A stretch of DNA of 57,790 nucleotides from an uncultured Sphingobacteriales bacterium (GCA_946479435.1 CAMLFX010000005.1:1-57790), one strand, 5' to 3'. Numbered from the stretch's first letter, positions 28,222 through 37,846 are shown. Numbers and translations are program-made. The notes: generated by a model from the letters alone, not told the origin.

Positions 28222-28842
28222 CTATGGTATGTTAATGTATTTATGTGTTTGTAAAGATAATTGCCAGTGGGGATGTTGTTGTATATAATCGATGATAAGT
28301 GGCGTCATCAATTCTCGTTTACTCCATTCCGGTTGCAAATAGAGTTTGCAACCTTCACTTACCAGTGCTGCATGCTCTTCTGCCCACTTAAAGTCTGATG
28401 AATTGAAGACTACTATCTTCAATTCATCCGCTTCTAGCAAGGCTTCAGGAAGCGGTGCTTTGAATTTTTTGGGCGATAAAGTGATCCAGTCGAGACTTCC
28501 TGATAAAGGACTGGAACCTGAAGTTTCAATATGTGTGCGGAAACCGGCATTATGTAGTGCATCGGTTAAAGGCTGCAGGTTATGCATGCATGGCTCGCCA
28601 CCGGTTATTACTGCTATTCTCCCGGGGTGGTTTGCTGCTATATTTACAAGCTCGTCAATGCTCATCAACGGATGCCTGCCGCTATCCCAGCTGTCTTTTA
28701 CGTCGCACCACACACAGCCAACATCGCAACCTCCAAGGCGTATAAAATATGCGGCCTGGCCAGCATAGTAGCCTTCACCCTGCAATGTATAGAAATGCTC
28801 CATTACCGGGTACGATGTAATATGTAATGTTTCTGTGCTCAA
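28222..28842 (-). CDS. queE: 7-carboxy-7-deazaguanine synthase
   Basis: QueE (206 aa) is a radical-SAM enzyme converting 6-carboxy-tetrahydropterin to CDG on the queuosine pathway. The cluster motif CDVGCVWC (C39, C43, C46) is Cx3Cx2C, and the QGEGYYAGQ and TGGEPCMH segments are characteristic. It begins 6 bases after the folD stop and ends one base before uppP, so the three are surely co-transcribed. Other queuosine genes (queC, queD, queF) are not in the window. Confidence 0.93.
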   Translation of the reverse strand: MSTETLHITSYPVMEHFYTLQGEGYYAGQAAYFIRLGGCDVGCVWCDVKDSWDSGRHPLMSIDELVNIAANHPGRIAVITGGEPCMHNLQPLTDALHNAGFRTHIETSGSSPLSGSLDWITLSPKKFKAPLPEALLEADELKIVVFNSSDFKWAEEHAALVSEGCKLYLQPEWSKRELMTPLIIDYIQQHPHWQLSLQTHKYINIP

Positions 28843-28848
28843 AATTAT

Positions 28849-29721
28849 TTATGCTTGCCTGGCTGCCTGTAGTGTATTCTTCATAAGCCCGCAAATGGTC
28901 ATTGGGCCTACACCCTTGGGTACTGGCGTTATATAACTGCATTTAGGCGCTACGTTATCAAAATCAACATCGCCTACCAGGCGGCTACCACTTTTCCTTG
29001 TTGCATCTTCTATGCGGTTTATGCCTACATCTATTACTACTGCGCCTTCTTTTACCATATCGGCAGTTACAAATCTCGGCCTGCCTATAGCAGCAACTAT
29101 TATATCTCCTGTCTGTACTATTTCCTTCAGATTTTTAGTTTTTGAATGGCATATAGTAACTGTAGCGTTACCCGGGTTGCTGTTCCTGCTCATCAATATG
29201 GCCATAGGCGTGCCAACTATATTACTGCGGCCAATTACTACGCAATGTTTACCAGTAGTTTCTATGTTATAATGTTCCAGCATTAGTAGTATGCCGTATG
29301 GTGTTGCTGGTAAAAAACCAGGTTGACCTAATAGCATTTTTCCCTGCGATATCGGGTGAAATCCATCCACATCTTTTTCAGGTGCTATGTTGTTTATAAT
29401 AATATCGGGGGAGATATGCGCCGGTAAAGGTAATTGTACCAATATGCCATTGATCTCTTCATCTGCATTCAGTTTTTTAATAACATCCAGCAATTGTGTT
29501 TCAGTAATATCAGATTCAAAGCGCAGTAATGTCGATCCAAACCCCAGCTCTTCGCAAGTACGTACTTTCGAACCTACGTATGCCTCGCTGGCAGGATCGT
29601 TTCCTACCAGCACTGCTGCCAGGTGGGGTACTTTGCCTGTTTCAGCTTTTAGCTGTTCTGCCTCTTTTTTCAGTTGTGCCTTTATATGCGCGGATACCGC
29701 TGTACCATCCAAAATTTGCAT
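28849..29721 (-). CDS. folD: bifunctional methylenetetrahydrofolate dehydrogenase/cyclohydrolase
   Basis: FolD (290 aa) interconverts 5,10-methylene-, methenyl- and 10-formyl-THF. The substrate-site Lys lies in YVGSKVRTCEELGFGS (about 48-63), and GRSNIVGTPMA (about 164-174) is the NADP-binding loop. The C-terminal PKGVGPMTICGLMKNT is also characteristic. It is the first gene of a compact operon with queE and uppP. A perfect -7 box ends only 4 bases before its ATG, with no alternative start nearby, suggesting a nearly leaderless mRNA. Confidence 0.97.
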   Translation of the reverse strand: MQILDGTAVSAHIKAQLKKEAEQLKAETGKVPHLAAVLVGNDPASEAYVGSKVRTCEELGFGSTLLRFESDITETQLLDVIKKLNADEEINGILVQLPLPAHISPDIIINNIAPEKDVDGFHPISQGKMLLGQPGFLPATPYGILLMLEHYNIETTGKHCVVIGRSNIVGTPMAILMSRNSNPGNATVTICHSKTKNLKEIVQTGDIIVAAIGRPRFVTADMVKEGAVVIDVGINRIEDATRKSGSRLVGDVDFDNVAPKCSYITPVPKGVGPMTICGLMKNTLQAARQA

Positions 29722-29725
29722 GGCG

Positions 29726-29733
29726 CAAAGATA
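29726..29733 (-). promoter_or_regulatory. folD operon -7 box, almost at the start codon
   Basis: Minus-strand TATCTTTG followed by CGCC and then the folD ATG at 29721. A start site at the usual distance from the box would fall at or within a few bases of the ATG. Confidence 0.5.
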
Positions 29734-29771
29734 AACCGCTTAGGCCATAATATCCCCAATGAGGGGTTAAC

Positions 29772-29798
29772 AAAAAAAGGCTGCCTCGACAGGCAGCC
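29772..29798 (-). terminator. terminator of the metal-efflux operon
   Basis: 8-bp G/C-rich stem (29779-29786 with 29791-29798), 4-base loop, followed on the minus strand by a run of seven T. It lies just after the stop of the RND pump gene. Confidence 0.88.
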
Positions 29799-29820
29799 TA
29801 TGCACTTATGAAACCTAAAC

Positions 29821-32800
29821 CTATCTAAGCGTATTAAAATATTTTCTGTTATTACGTTTATGTATCAGTTTATAAACAATAGAATACATAATTGGCAATA
29901 TGAGCAGCGTTAGAATAGTAGAGGTGACTAACCCACCAATTACCACAATGGCCAATGGTTTCTGTGTTTCTGAGCCAATACCGGTACTGATAGCAGCGGG
30001 TAGTAGCCCGATAGCAGCCATAAGAGCGGTCATAACTACCGGGCGTACCCTTGATATTACGCCTTGCTCAATAGCCTCATGCAATGGCATTTTAGCCTCC
30101 AGGTTTTTTCTGAATACGCTTATTAGGATGACTCCATTCTGTATGCACACCCCAAACAGGGCAATAAACCCTATTCCCGCGCTTATGCTGAAATTAACCC
30201 TTGTTATATGTAAGGCAAGTATTCCGCCAATAAGGGCAAACGGCACATTCATAATGGTGAGCACAGCGTCTTTTACATTGCCAAAAGTGACAAAAAGTAT
30301 CAGGAAAATGCCTAATAAGCATAAGGGCACGACTCTTACCAGGGTATTGGATGCGCGCTGCTGATTCTCAAACTCGCCATTCCAGGTCATTTTATAACCC
30401 TTAGGAAGCCTGACAACTTTATTCACTTTTTGCTGCGCTTCCGCAATAGTACTACCCAGATCTCGTTCTCGTATCGAGAACTTAACAGCTATATAACGCA
30501 TATTATTATCCCTGAAAATGAATGCAGGACCGGTAAGTGTACGTATGGTAGCTATTTCGCTAATAGGTATTTTTGTTCCATCTTGTGTAGGTACCCGTAG
30601 CTGTTCTATTTTGTCCTGTGTATTACGATAGTCTTTTTCGTAGCGGATACGTATATCGAATTTACGCTCACCCTCGTACAGCTGTGTAGCGGCTTTACCA
30701 CCTAAAGCCATTTCAATAACGGCGTTTGCATCGGCGATGTTTACGCCATAAAGTGCCATCTTCCGCTGGTCGAGTTCTATATGAAATTCTGGCTGGCCAA
30801 GGTTACGTAATATGCCGAGATCTTCAATACCTCTTACGGTTTTTAGTTCACTTTTTACAGCCCGCGCAAGACTATCCAATGTTTTAAAGTCCTGGCCGAA
30901 TATTTTTACTGCCAGTGCGGCGTTCACACCTGCCACAGCTTCTTCAACATTATCGCGTATTGGTTGTGAATAGTTGAGTACTATGCCTGGAATTTTCCTG
31001 AGCTGCGTATCCATCTCATCTATCAGTTGTTCCTCAGTTACTTTTCTTTTCCATGTTTCTTTTGGTTTAAGGTCAACCTGTATTTGCACATTAAAAAAGC
31101 CTTTAGGATCCGTACCATCATTAGTACGGCCAATTTGCGAAAGTGTTTGTTTTACCTCTGGAAACTGGCGTATGATTTGTATCATCTTATCGCTTATCTC
31201 TTTGGCTTGTGGCAGGCTTACACTCATAGGTAGTTCGCTTTCTACCCATAAGGCTCCTTCATCAAGCTCCGGTAAGAATTCAGTACCTAATAGTTTGGCT
31301 GAAGCAAATGTTAGTATCATAATGCTCACCGCTATGACAAGGCTTGTTTTTTGATGGGCATATACCCATTTGAAGGCATGTCCAATTGTCCGCTCAAAAA
31401 ATGATACGACAACATTGTGTTTCTCGCGTACATTCTTCTTCAATAAAACGCTGGATAAAGCAGGTACGAAAGTAAGTGTATATAATAAGGCACCTAACAA
31501 AGCAAAGCCCAATGTGTAGGCTAGCGGGGAGAACATTTTACCTTCTACTTTTTGAAATGCAAAGATGGGTATCAGGCAAGTAAGTATAATGAGTTTGGAG
31601 AAAAAGATAGCTTTCCCCATTTCTGTGCCTACATTCTTGAATAAGCCAAGCTTTGAGAGCTTATTGTAACGTTCCATTCCCACTTCTTTTGCCTTATGGT
31701 CGAGGGCTACAAAAAGGCCCTCTACCATTACTACTGCACCGTCTATAATAATACCAAAATCCACAGCACCCATCGATAATAGGTTTGCTGACATGCCTTT
31801 CAGGCGCATAAGCATGAATGCAAATAGTAAAGCAAGTGGTACTATAATGCCTACAGTAAGCGTAGTGCGCCAGTCGGCCATAAAGATCAATACGATCAAT
31901 GTTACCAAAACGATGCCTTCTATAAGGTTGTGTATCACAGTATGTGTAGCATATTCCATAAGGTTGCTACGGTCGTAAAATGTGTTAATATGTACCCCTT
32001 TCGGCAATACGTTATCGTTCAGTTCTTGTATTTTTTCTTCAATACGTTTTAGTACCTCTCCCGGGTTTTCACCTTTTCGCATTACTATGATACCCTCTAT
32101 AACGTCGTTTTCATCATCCCGCGAAACCCATCCCAGTCTTGGTTTACCCGACTCGTGTACTTGCGCCACCTGTTTTACCAATATTGGTACATCCTTGATT
32201 TTGGTAATAATGATGTTCTCTATTTCGCCAATATTATTAAGTATGCCAATGCCACGTACCACATAAGCCTGACCATTTTTTTCAATTACATCGCCACCTA
32301 CGTTTATATTGCTTTTAGCGACGGCATTATATACATCCAAAGAAGAAAGACCGTACTTCGTGAGCTGGTTTGGATCAACACTTATTTCATAAGTTTTCTC
32401 TTCACCACCAAAGCTATTTACATCAGCTACGCCTGGTACCGACTTGAATTGACGGTCGAGCACCCAGTTTTGTATTGTGGTCAGTTCGCGGATATCTTTT
32501 GTTTTGCTATGAAGCGTGTAGCGGTATATCTCACCGGTTGGCCCGTAAGGTGGTTGTACATCGGGTTTTACTCCATCAGGTAAATCAGCATTGCCTAGCC
32601 TGCTTAATACTTGCTGTCTTGCAAATGCATCATCTACATCATCATCGAATATGATGCGTATGTAGCTTAGCCCGAATGACGAAGTAGAACGTAAGCTCGT
32701 TTTCTTTTGTATTGAATTAAAAGCAGTTTCTAATGGAATTGAAACGAATTTTTCTACTTCTTCGGCACTGCGACCTGGCCATTGAGCTATGATTATTATT

Positions 32801-32946
32801 TGGGTGTTAGTAACATCAGGGAATGTTTCAATTGGGGTATTCTGATAGCATACAAAACCTATCACAGCCAGCACGGCAGTAAGAAAAAACACTAAGTAAC
32901 GGTGCCGTAGTGAAAAGTATATGATGCTCTTAATGAGCTTGTTCAT
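29821..32946 (-). CDS. CzcA/CusA-type heavy-metal efflux RND permease
   Basis: Inner-membrane proton-driven pump (1041 aa) of the HME-RND family, with twelve predicted TM helices in two repeats and two large periplasmic loops. The TM4 motif reads DFG-x3-DGA-x3-VE (D396, D402, E409), the pattern of CzcA/CnrA-type pumps exporting Zn, Co, Cd or Ni rather than the CusA type for Cu/Ag; the family VEN is VEG here. It is the last gene of a four-gene operon with its adaptor and TolC channel, followed by a strong terminator. Metal specificity is inferred from the motif only. Confidence 0.93.
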   Translation of the reverse strand: MNKLIKSIIYFSLRHRYLVFFLTAVLAVIGFVCYQNTPIETFPDVTNTQIIIIAQWPGRSAEEVEKFVSIPLETAFNSIQKKTSLRSTSSFGLSYIRIIFDDDVDDAFARQQVLSRLGNADLPDGVKPDVQPPYGPTGEIYRYTLHSKTKDIRELTTIQNWVLDRQFKSVPGVADVNSFGGEEKTYEISVDPNQLTKYGLSSLDVYNAVAKSNINVGGDVIEKNGQAYVVRGIGILNNIGEIENIIITKIKDVPILVKQVAQVHESGKPRLGWVSRDDENDVIEGIIVMRKGENPGEVLKRIEEKIQELNDNVLPKGVHINTFYDRSNLMEYATHTVIHNLIEGIVLVTLIVLIFMADWRTTLTVGIIVPLALLFAFMLMRLKGMSANLLSMGAVDFGIIIDGAVVMVEGLFVALDHKAKEVGMERYNKLSKLGLFKNVGTEMGKAIFFSKLIILTCLIPIFAFQKVEGKMFSPLAYTLGFALLGALLYTLTFVPALSSVLLKKNVREKHNVVVSFFERTIGHAFKWVYAHQKTSLVIAVSIMILTFASAKLLGTEFLPELDEGALWVESELPMSVSLPQAKEISDKMIQIIRQFPEVKQTLSQIGRTNDGTDPKGFFNVQIQVDLKPKETWKRKVTEEQLIDEMDTQLRKIPGIVLNYSQPIRDNVEEAVAGVNAALAVKIFGQDFKTLDSLARAVKSELKTVRGIEDLGILRNLGQPEFHIELDQRKMALYGVNIADANAVIEMALGGKAATQLYEGERKFDIRIRYEKDYRNTQDKIEQLRVPTQDGTKIPISEIATIRTLTGPAFIFRDNNMRYIAVKFSIRERDLGSTIAEAQQKVNKVVRLPKGYKMTWNGEFENQQRASNTLVRVVPLCLLGIFLILFVTFGNVKDAVLTIMNVPFALIGGILALHITRVNFSISAGIGFIALFGVCIQNGVILISVFRKNLEAKMPLHEAIEQGVISRVRPVVMTALMAAIGLLPAAISTGIGSETQKPLAIVVIGGLVTSTILTLLILPIMYSIVYKLIHKRNNRKYFNTLR

Positions 32947-32972
32947 AAATATAGTTTAAAACAGCGCCGCTG

Positions 32973-34064
32973 TTATTCGTTTAATAATTGGTTAAATATC
33001 AACAGCTGATCTTTTACAACCAGCTTTTGTGCGCGTGGTAAGTTGGTGTTCGATATGTATGTTTTATTACCAACAGTTTTCATAAGGTTGACTTCCACAA
33101 TCTTCATATCATCCCGCTTATTGTAGGTTACGACATAATTTTTCCCATCTTGCGACACAAGCGCCCTGGTTGGTATACAAGTAGCACTTGTGCCTATGCT
33201 GCTGTTTACAATTACCTTTACAAACATGTCTGGTTTTAGCAGCATGTCTTTATTGTTTAGTATTATCCGCACGTGCATGGCTTTACTTTCAGGGTCAAGT
33301 ACCTGACTTATATTCTCTATTTTTCCGGTTAGTATTTTATCAGGGTAGGCCATAGGAATTACCTTCACTTCGCTACCTTGTTTTACTTTCGCTATGTCAG
33401 ATTCATATACGTTAGCATATACCCATACATTTTGCAAGTCGGAAATTGTGAAAAGATTATCTCCCATATCGGGGCGTATAAACGCACCTGTGGATACTTT
33501 CTTTTCCACTATGTATCCATTTATAGGAGATGTAAGTATGTAATCCCCACCTGCATCAGTTTTCGTACCACCGTTGATACTTAATATAGACTGTGCCTTA
33601 TTTTTTACCGCTAAAGCTTTCTGATAGTTTTGCTTTGCCTCGGTATATTCCCGCTCACTGTTAATACCACTTTCATACAGCGATTCTGCCGTCTCCATCT
33701 GGCGCTTGGCAATTGCTACATCTGCATTAGCGCTATTCAGGTCGCTGTAACTACCTGCTATATCAGCACTACGAATGACAGCTAATACCTGTCCTTTGCT
33801 TACATGGTCGCCCAACGATACTTTCGAATCAATTACTTGCCCGCTGCTTCGTGGAAATATCTTAACTACACTGTTCTCATTAAAACTTACTTCGCCACTT
33901 AACGATAATTCATCGTCTATATTACAATAGCTAACGGTATCGAGTTGTATCATGTGCATCATTGTATCGCTCAATACAAACCTGGTTTCTGCTTTTTTTT
34001 CTTCCTTTTTACTGCATGCTGTAAGTATCAGCATTGCAATAACTGGGATGGCTATTCTTTTCAT
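32973..34064 (-). CDS. RND efflux periplasmic adaptor lipoprotein (CzcB/CusB-like)
   Basis: Membrane-fusion protein (363 aa) bridging the RND pump and the TolC channel. A lipobox LTAC gives Cys17, followed by a Lys/Glu-rich linker. The lipoyl half-motifs (GQVIDSKVSLGDHVSKGQVLAVI and later GYIVEKKVSTGAFI) flank an alpha hairpin (about 105-160), and the beta-barrel/MP domains follow. No His-rich metal chaperone extension is seen at either end. It starts 37 bases after the TolC gene and ends 26 bases before the pump. Confidence 0.92.
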   Translation of the reverse strand: MKRIAIPVIAMLILTACSKKEEKKAETRFVLSDTMMHMIQLDTVSYCNIDDELSLSGEVSFNENSVVKIFPRSSGQVIDSKVSLGDHVSKGQVLAVIRSADIAGSYSDLNSANADVAIAKRQMETAESLYESGINSEREYTEAKQNYQKALAVKNKAQSILSINGGTKTDAGGDYILTSPINGYIVEKKVSTGAFIRPDMGDNLFTISDLQNVWVYANVYESDIAKVKQGSEVKVIPMAYPDKILTGKIENISQVLDPESKAMHVRIILNNKDMLLKPDMFVKVIVNSSIGTSATCIPTRALVSQDGKNYVVTYNKRDDMKIVEVNLMKTVGNKTYISNTNLPRAQKLVVKDQLLIFNQLLNE

Positions 34065-34101
34065 TTATTAAACTTATTTAAGCAGCCTTGCTGCGATTTT
34101 T

Positions 34102-35412
34102 TTATTGATTGTACACATCAGTCCCGGTTACGTAATTCAACTCTTCTTTTGCCAGTTGAAGGTTTAACTGTTGCTGTAGTTGTTTTTGGCGTATGTCTTT
34201 ATACGCATCGAAATAGTCGATAAACTCAATAAGGCTTATTTGCTTTTGCTTATAGCTTTGCAATACATTTTCGTATAGCTTCTCATAGTCTGTATAAAAC
34301 TTCTCCTGGCTTTCAGAGCTAAGCGATAAAGTAAACTCCAGCTTTTTGTAAGCGCTTTTTAGCTCATTTTGCAATTGTAATTCTGCCTGGTTGAGGTTTA
34401 CTTCTCCTTGCTTCACCTGCATTTGTGCAGCCTTTATGTTTCCCTGGTTTCTGTTCAATAGCGGTAAGGGGAATGATATGCTTATGCCTGCATAATTGGG
34501 GGTGTAGTTGCTATTCTTGTCGAAGTTTGGCCCTAATATAACATCAGGTACTGCTATAGCTTTCTGTAGAGAGAGGTTTTGCTGCTGGTATAGCAATTGC
34601 AGTTGCTGTAGTTGGTATGCAGCATTGTTTTGTTTAGCTACTGCCAAAAGATCTTCGGTATTTTGTCTTGGCACAGCTATGTTATATTCATCAATAGCTA
34701 TTAAGGGTTTTATGTAAGTATCACTACTTATCTGCAACATCACTTTTAGTGTGCTCTCTGCATCATTAAGTACCTTATCGTTTTCAGTGGCCTCCTGCTG
34801 CATGCTTATTTGCAAGGCCTGCACCCTTAGTAAGTCTTTCTTGGCAATATTGCCGGCTTTGTATTGTGCATCCATGCCGATACGCAATTTTTCAAGTTGG
34901 TCTTTTTCTTCCGCATACAATTGCTGGTTGCCTTGCAGTTGTACTATCTGGTAAAATGTAGTTCTTAATTGCAGGTGCAAATTGCGTAGCAGATCATTGA
35001 ACTGTAGCTGGGATATCTGTGCATTAGTAGTAGCGAGTTTTATTTCCTTTCCTCGTTTACCGGCTGTTTTTATTAGTTGTTCTACTTGTATGTAATATTG
35101 TCCTAAAGGTTGTCCGTTAGCATTTGTACCATGTTCAAAATATTTATTGTTGCTATAAACATTTTGGTCGGTATTTAAAGTTGGGTTATCCCATAATCTT
35201 GCCTGTTGTATTAATGCTTTACTCGCTTCTACATTGTATTGTTGGGCAAGTAACAACAGGTTTTTATCGAGAAATATTTTCTCAGTTTGTTTTAAGGTCA
35301 ATTGCAACGTATCAGGCTGCATTGCGGCTGAATTAGTTTCAGCACGTACGACCTTAACATTGCATATACAGCAGCATAATATTATGCGCTGCATAATTGC
35401 TTTCTTAAACAT
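34102..35412 (-). CDS. TolC-family outer-membrane efflux channel (CzcC-like)
   Basis: Outer-membrane channel protein of about 436 aa with two outer-membrane-efflux repeats of long amphipathic helices rich in Gln/Leu/Asn, ending LQLAKEELNYVTGTD, the usual TolC-family end. The open frame reaches 35466, but ATG 35412 (MFKKAIMQRIIL..., cleavage near Val-Val-Arg-Ala) gives a proper signal peptide; ATG 35394 is also possible. It is second in the metal-efflux operon, after the small secreted protein. Confidence 0.9.
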   Translation of the reverse strand: MFKKAIMQRIILCCCICNVKVVRAETNSAAMQPDTLQLTLKQTEKIFLDKNLLLLAQQYNVEASKALIQQARLWDNPTLNTDQNVYSNNKYFEHGTNANGQPLGQYYIQVEQLIKTAGKRGKEIKLATTNAQISQLQFNDLLRNLHLQLRTTFYQIVQLQGNQQLYAEEKDQLEKLRIGMDAQYKAGNIAKKDLLRVQALQISMQQEATENDKVLNDAESTLKVMLQISSDTYIKPLIAIDEYNIAVPRQNTEDLLAVAKQNNAAYQLQQLQLLYQQQNLSLQKAIAVPDVILGPNFDKNSNYTPNYAGISISFPLPLLNRNQGNIKAAQMQVKQGEVNLNQAELQLQNELKSAYKKLEFTLSLSSESQEKFYTDYEKLYENVLQSYKQKQISLIEFIDYFDAYKDIRQKQLQQQLNLQLAKEELNYVTGTDVYNQ

Positions 35413-35484
35413 TATAATGTTTATTAAAAAGTATGTAAATAGAATGTAGCTGTGCGTATATAACACAGCATGTAAGACAAAAGG

Positions 35485-35865
35485 CTATGCAGCCTTAGGT
35501 GGAGGGGGATTTATCTCTTGAAAAAACAGGTAGGCATATTTTTTCGGCATTGCTATAGGTAGCTTATCATTCTTATACGCAACTATATCTTTAGTTGGCA
35601 ATGTTGTTTCAGGAACAATTACTTTGAAAGAAATATGCTTGCCTGTCTGATATTTTTTGTTGTGGTGGTGTTCGGGGAAAATACGGGTTGTATGTGTTAG
35701 TGGTAAATCATAGCCCGCGCTGTTAGATATAACTGCGTCGCCATCCAGTTCTACGTCGTATCCATCAGCGTCAAGAAAAGCTTCAGCACGTGCCGTAAGA
35801 ACGAAAACGTGCATGGTAACAAGCAAGCATAAAAACCTGCCTACGTGCCTGAAATGGTAGTGCAT
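35485..35865 (-). CDS. small secreted protein heading the metal-efflux operon, unknown function
   Basis: A 126-aa exported protein: a His/Arg-rich N-terminus and hydrophobic core lead to a likely cleavage after Thr-Ala-Arg-Ala. The mature chain contains PEHHHNKK (about 64-71) and ends in a proline-lysine tail (NPPPPKAA). No family is recognised. It is the first gene of the czc-like operon, upstream of the TolC gene, so a periplasmic metal-binding or accessory role is plausible but unproven; the His triplet could bind metal. It is divergent from the nif3 gene with 112 bases between starts. Confidence 0.65.
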   Translation of the reverse strand: MHYHFRHVGRFLCLLVTMHVFVLTARAEAFLDADGYDVELDGDAVISNSAGYDLPLTHTTRIFPEHHHNKKYQTGKHISFKVIVPETTLPTKDIVAYKNDKLPIAMPKKYAYLFFQEINPPPPKAA

Positions 35866-35910
35866 GAATGGCTATAACGTGCACAATGTAGCGCATAGAA
35901 TCAAAAAATA

Positions 35911-35943
35911 TTGTTAAGATGATTAACCGGTATATTAGCTTTG
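35911..35943 (+). promoter_or_regulatory. nif3 promoter
   Basis: TTG at 35911-35913, 22-bp spacer, TAGCTTTG at 35936-35943; the predicted leader is about 30 bases to ATG 35978. No comparable box was found for the divergent metal operon in the same gap. Confidence 0.55.
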
Positions 35944-35977
35944 TGTAAGCAGATGGAAAAGACTAATTTCAAAACCT

Positions 35978-37078
35978 ATGCTGGTAAAAGACATAATACA
36001 GGCTATCGAAGCGTATGCACCCCCTGCCTACCAGGAGAGCTATGATAACAGTGGCCTTCAAGTAGGCAATAATGATATGGAAGTGAGTGGTGTGCTTTTA
36101 ACGCTTGATGTAACCGAAAGCATACTTTCAGAGGCCATGGAACGCAACTGTAATATGATAGTCGCACATCACCCCTTACTTTTTTCGGGGCTAAAGCAAA
36201 TCTCAGGCCGTAGTTACGTGGAAAGAGTTGTAATAAAAGCTATAAAAAATGATATAGCCATTTATGCTGCTCATACCAATCTCGATAATGTTCATAATGG
36301 TGTGAATGCCCGTATAGCAAAAAAATTGGGGCTCAAAGATGTTTCTATATTATCGCCTTTGGCAGGCACACTCCGGAAGCTCTATACTTTTGTACCTGCC
36401 ACACATGCAGATAAAGTAAGGGATGCTATGTTTGCCGCCGGTGCGGGTAGTATTGGTGCATACAGTGAATGCAGTTACAATGTTGCTGGCGAGGGTACTT
36501 TTAAACCTGGCCCTAATACAGATCCGGTTATTGGCGAACCAAACGGCCCTCGCGAAACAGTACAAGAGGTAAAAATTGAGGTACTGGTTGGCAGGCATAG
36601 TGAACCAGCAGTATTGAAAGCGTTGGTAGCAGCGCACCCCTACGAAGAAGTGGCTTATGATATTGTGTCTTTAAATAATGTGAACCAGGAATTAGGGGCT
36701 GGAATGGTAGGAAGACTGGAAAAACCAATGAGTGAAACAGATTTTTTAATCTATATAAAAGACCGGATGGAAGCAAAATGCATCCGGCATACACAATTGC
36801 TGGGCAATAAAATTGAAAAAATTGCAATATGTGGAGGCTCGGGCAGTTTTTTATTAAAAGACGCAATAAAGGCCGGGGCGGATGTGTTTATTACTGCCGA
36901 TTTTAAATATCATCAGTTTTTCGATGCTGAAGAAAAGATTATAATAGCCGATATAGGGCACTACGAAACCGAACATTTTACTTCAGAAATATTTGAAGAG
37001 GTACTTAAGGAAAAATTTCCTAATTTTGCTATCCTTTTATCAAATATATCAACCAATCCTGTAAATTATTTTTGCTAA
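35978..37078 (+). CDS. NIF3/YbgI-like dinuclear metal-centre protein
   Basis: A 366-aa member of the NIF3 (GTP cyclohydrolase 1 type 2 homologue) family, the long form with a PII/CutA-like domain inserted between two NIF3 halves. Metal ligands are visible in MIVAHHPLLFSG, YAAHTNLDNVHNG and the C-terminal DIGHYETEHF. The family forms hexameric toroids with a two-metal site; the reaction is unsettled. It is followed after 3 bases by the zinc-ribbon coiled-coil gene, a pairing conserved in many bacteria, so the two probably work together. Confidence 0.93.
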   Translation: MLVKDIIQAIEAYAPPAYQESYDNSGLQVGNNDMEVSGVLLTLDVTESILSEAMERNCNMIVAHHPLLFSGLKQISGRSYVERVVIKAIKNDIAIYAAHTNLDNVHNGVNARIAKKLGLKDVSILSPLAGTLRKLYTFVPATHADKVRDAMFAAGAGSIGAYSECSYNVAGEGTFKPGPNTDPVIGEPNGPRETVQEVKIEVLVGRHSEPAVLKALVAAHPYEEVAYDIVSLNNVNQELGAGMVGRLEKPMSETDFLIYIKDRMEAKCIRHTQLLGNKIEKIAICGGSGSFLLKDAIKAGADVFITADFKYHQFFDAEEKIIIADIGHYETEHFTSEIFEEVLKEKFPNFAILLSNISTNPVNYFC

Positions 37079-37081
37079 TAT

Positions 37082-37846
37082 ATGGCTACTGTAAAAGATT
37101 TTTCGGTTGAAGAAAAGCTGATAGCTGTTCTTACTCTGCAGAAGATCGATTCAAAAATAGATGAGATCAAGACACTGAAGGGCGAATTGCCAATGGAGGT
37201 GAAAGATCTTGAAGATGATATCGAGGGCCTGAAGACCCGCCTGGCAAATATTGATGCTGAAGAAAACAGTATTAATAGTTTTATTGAAGCGAAATTGAAT
37301 GCTAAAAAAGAGGCACAGGCTTTAATTAAAAAATACGAGAAGCAACAGGAAAACGTTAAGAACAACCGTGAGTTTGAGGCCATCAACAAAGAGGTTGAGC
37401 TTCAGGAGCTGGAAGTGAAACTGAACGATAAGCATATTAAGGATGCTAATTTCGAGTTGAAAGAACGTGCCAACCAACGCCTGCGTACTGAAGAGAAGAT
37501 CAAAGATGTACAGGAAGCGCTAAAGGCTAAGAAAGCAGAGCTGGAAAAGATCATTGGCGAAACTGAAAAAGAAGAAAAAGCTTTAAATGAAAAATCGGAA
37601 GCTGCCAAAGAAAAAGTAGATCAAACACTACTTTCTGCTTACGAGCGTATCCGTACCAGCTATCGCAATGGTTTGGCAGTAGTGCCTATTATGCGCGACT
37701 CCTGTGGCGGCTGCTTTAATGTAATACCTCCTCAGCGCCAGTCAGAAATACGCCAGCATAAGAAGATCATCGTATGCGAGCATTGTGGTCGTATTTTGGT
37801 AGATGTCGATATGAATGACACAGTTGAGAATGCAACTAACAAGTAA
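37082..37846 (+). CDS. C4-type zinc-ribbon coiled-coil protein
   Basis: A 254-aa cytosolic protein. Residues about 10-190 form a long charged coiled coil (Lys/Glu-rich heptads); the C-terminus carries a four-Cys zinc ribbon, DSCGGCFNV and IVCEHCGRIL, 22 residues apart. It resembles the CT398/HP0958 family, implicated in binding RNA, RpoN or secretion components elsewhere. It is co-transcribed with the NIF3 gene (3-base gap) and ends at a strong terminator. Its exact role is unknown. Confidence 0.9.
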   Translation: MATVKDFSVEEKLIAVLTLQKIDSKIDEIKTLKGELPMEVKDLEDDIEGLKTRLANIDAEENSINSFIEAKLNAKKEAQALIKKYEKQQENVKNNREFEAINKEVELQELEVKLNDKHIKDANFELKERANQRLRTEEKIKDVQEALKAKKAELEKIIGETEKEEKALNEKSEAAKEKVDQTLLSAYERIRTSYRNGLAVVPIMRDSCGGCFNVIPPQRQSEIRQHKKIIVCEHCGRILVDVDMNDTVENATNK

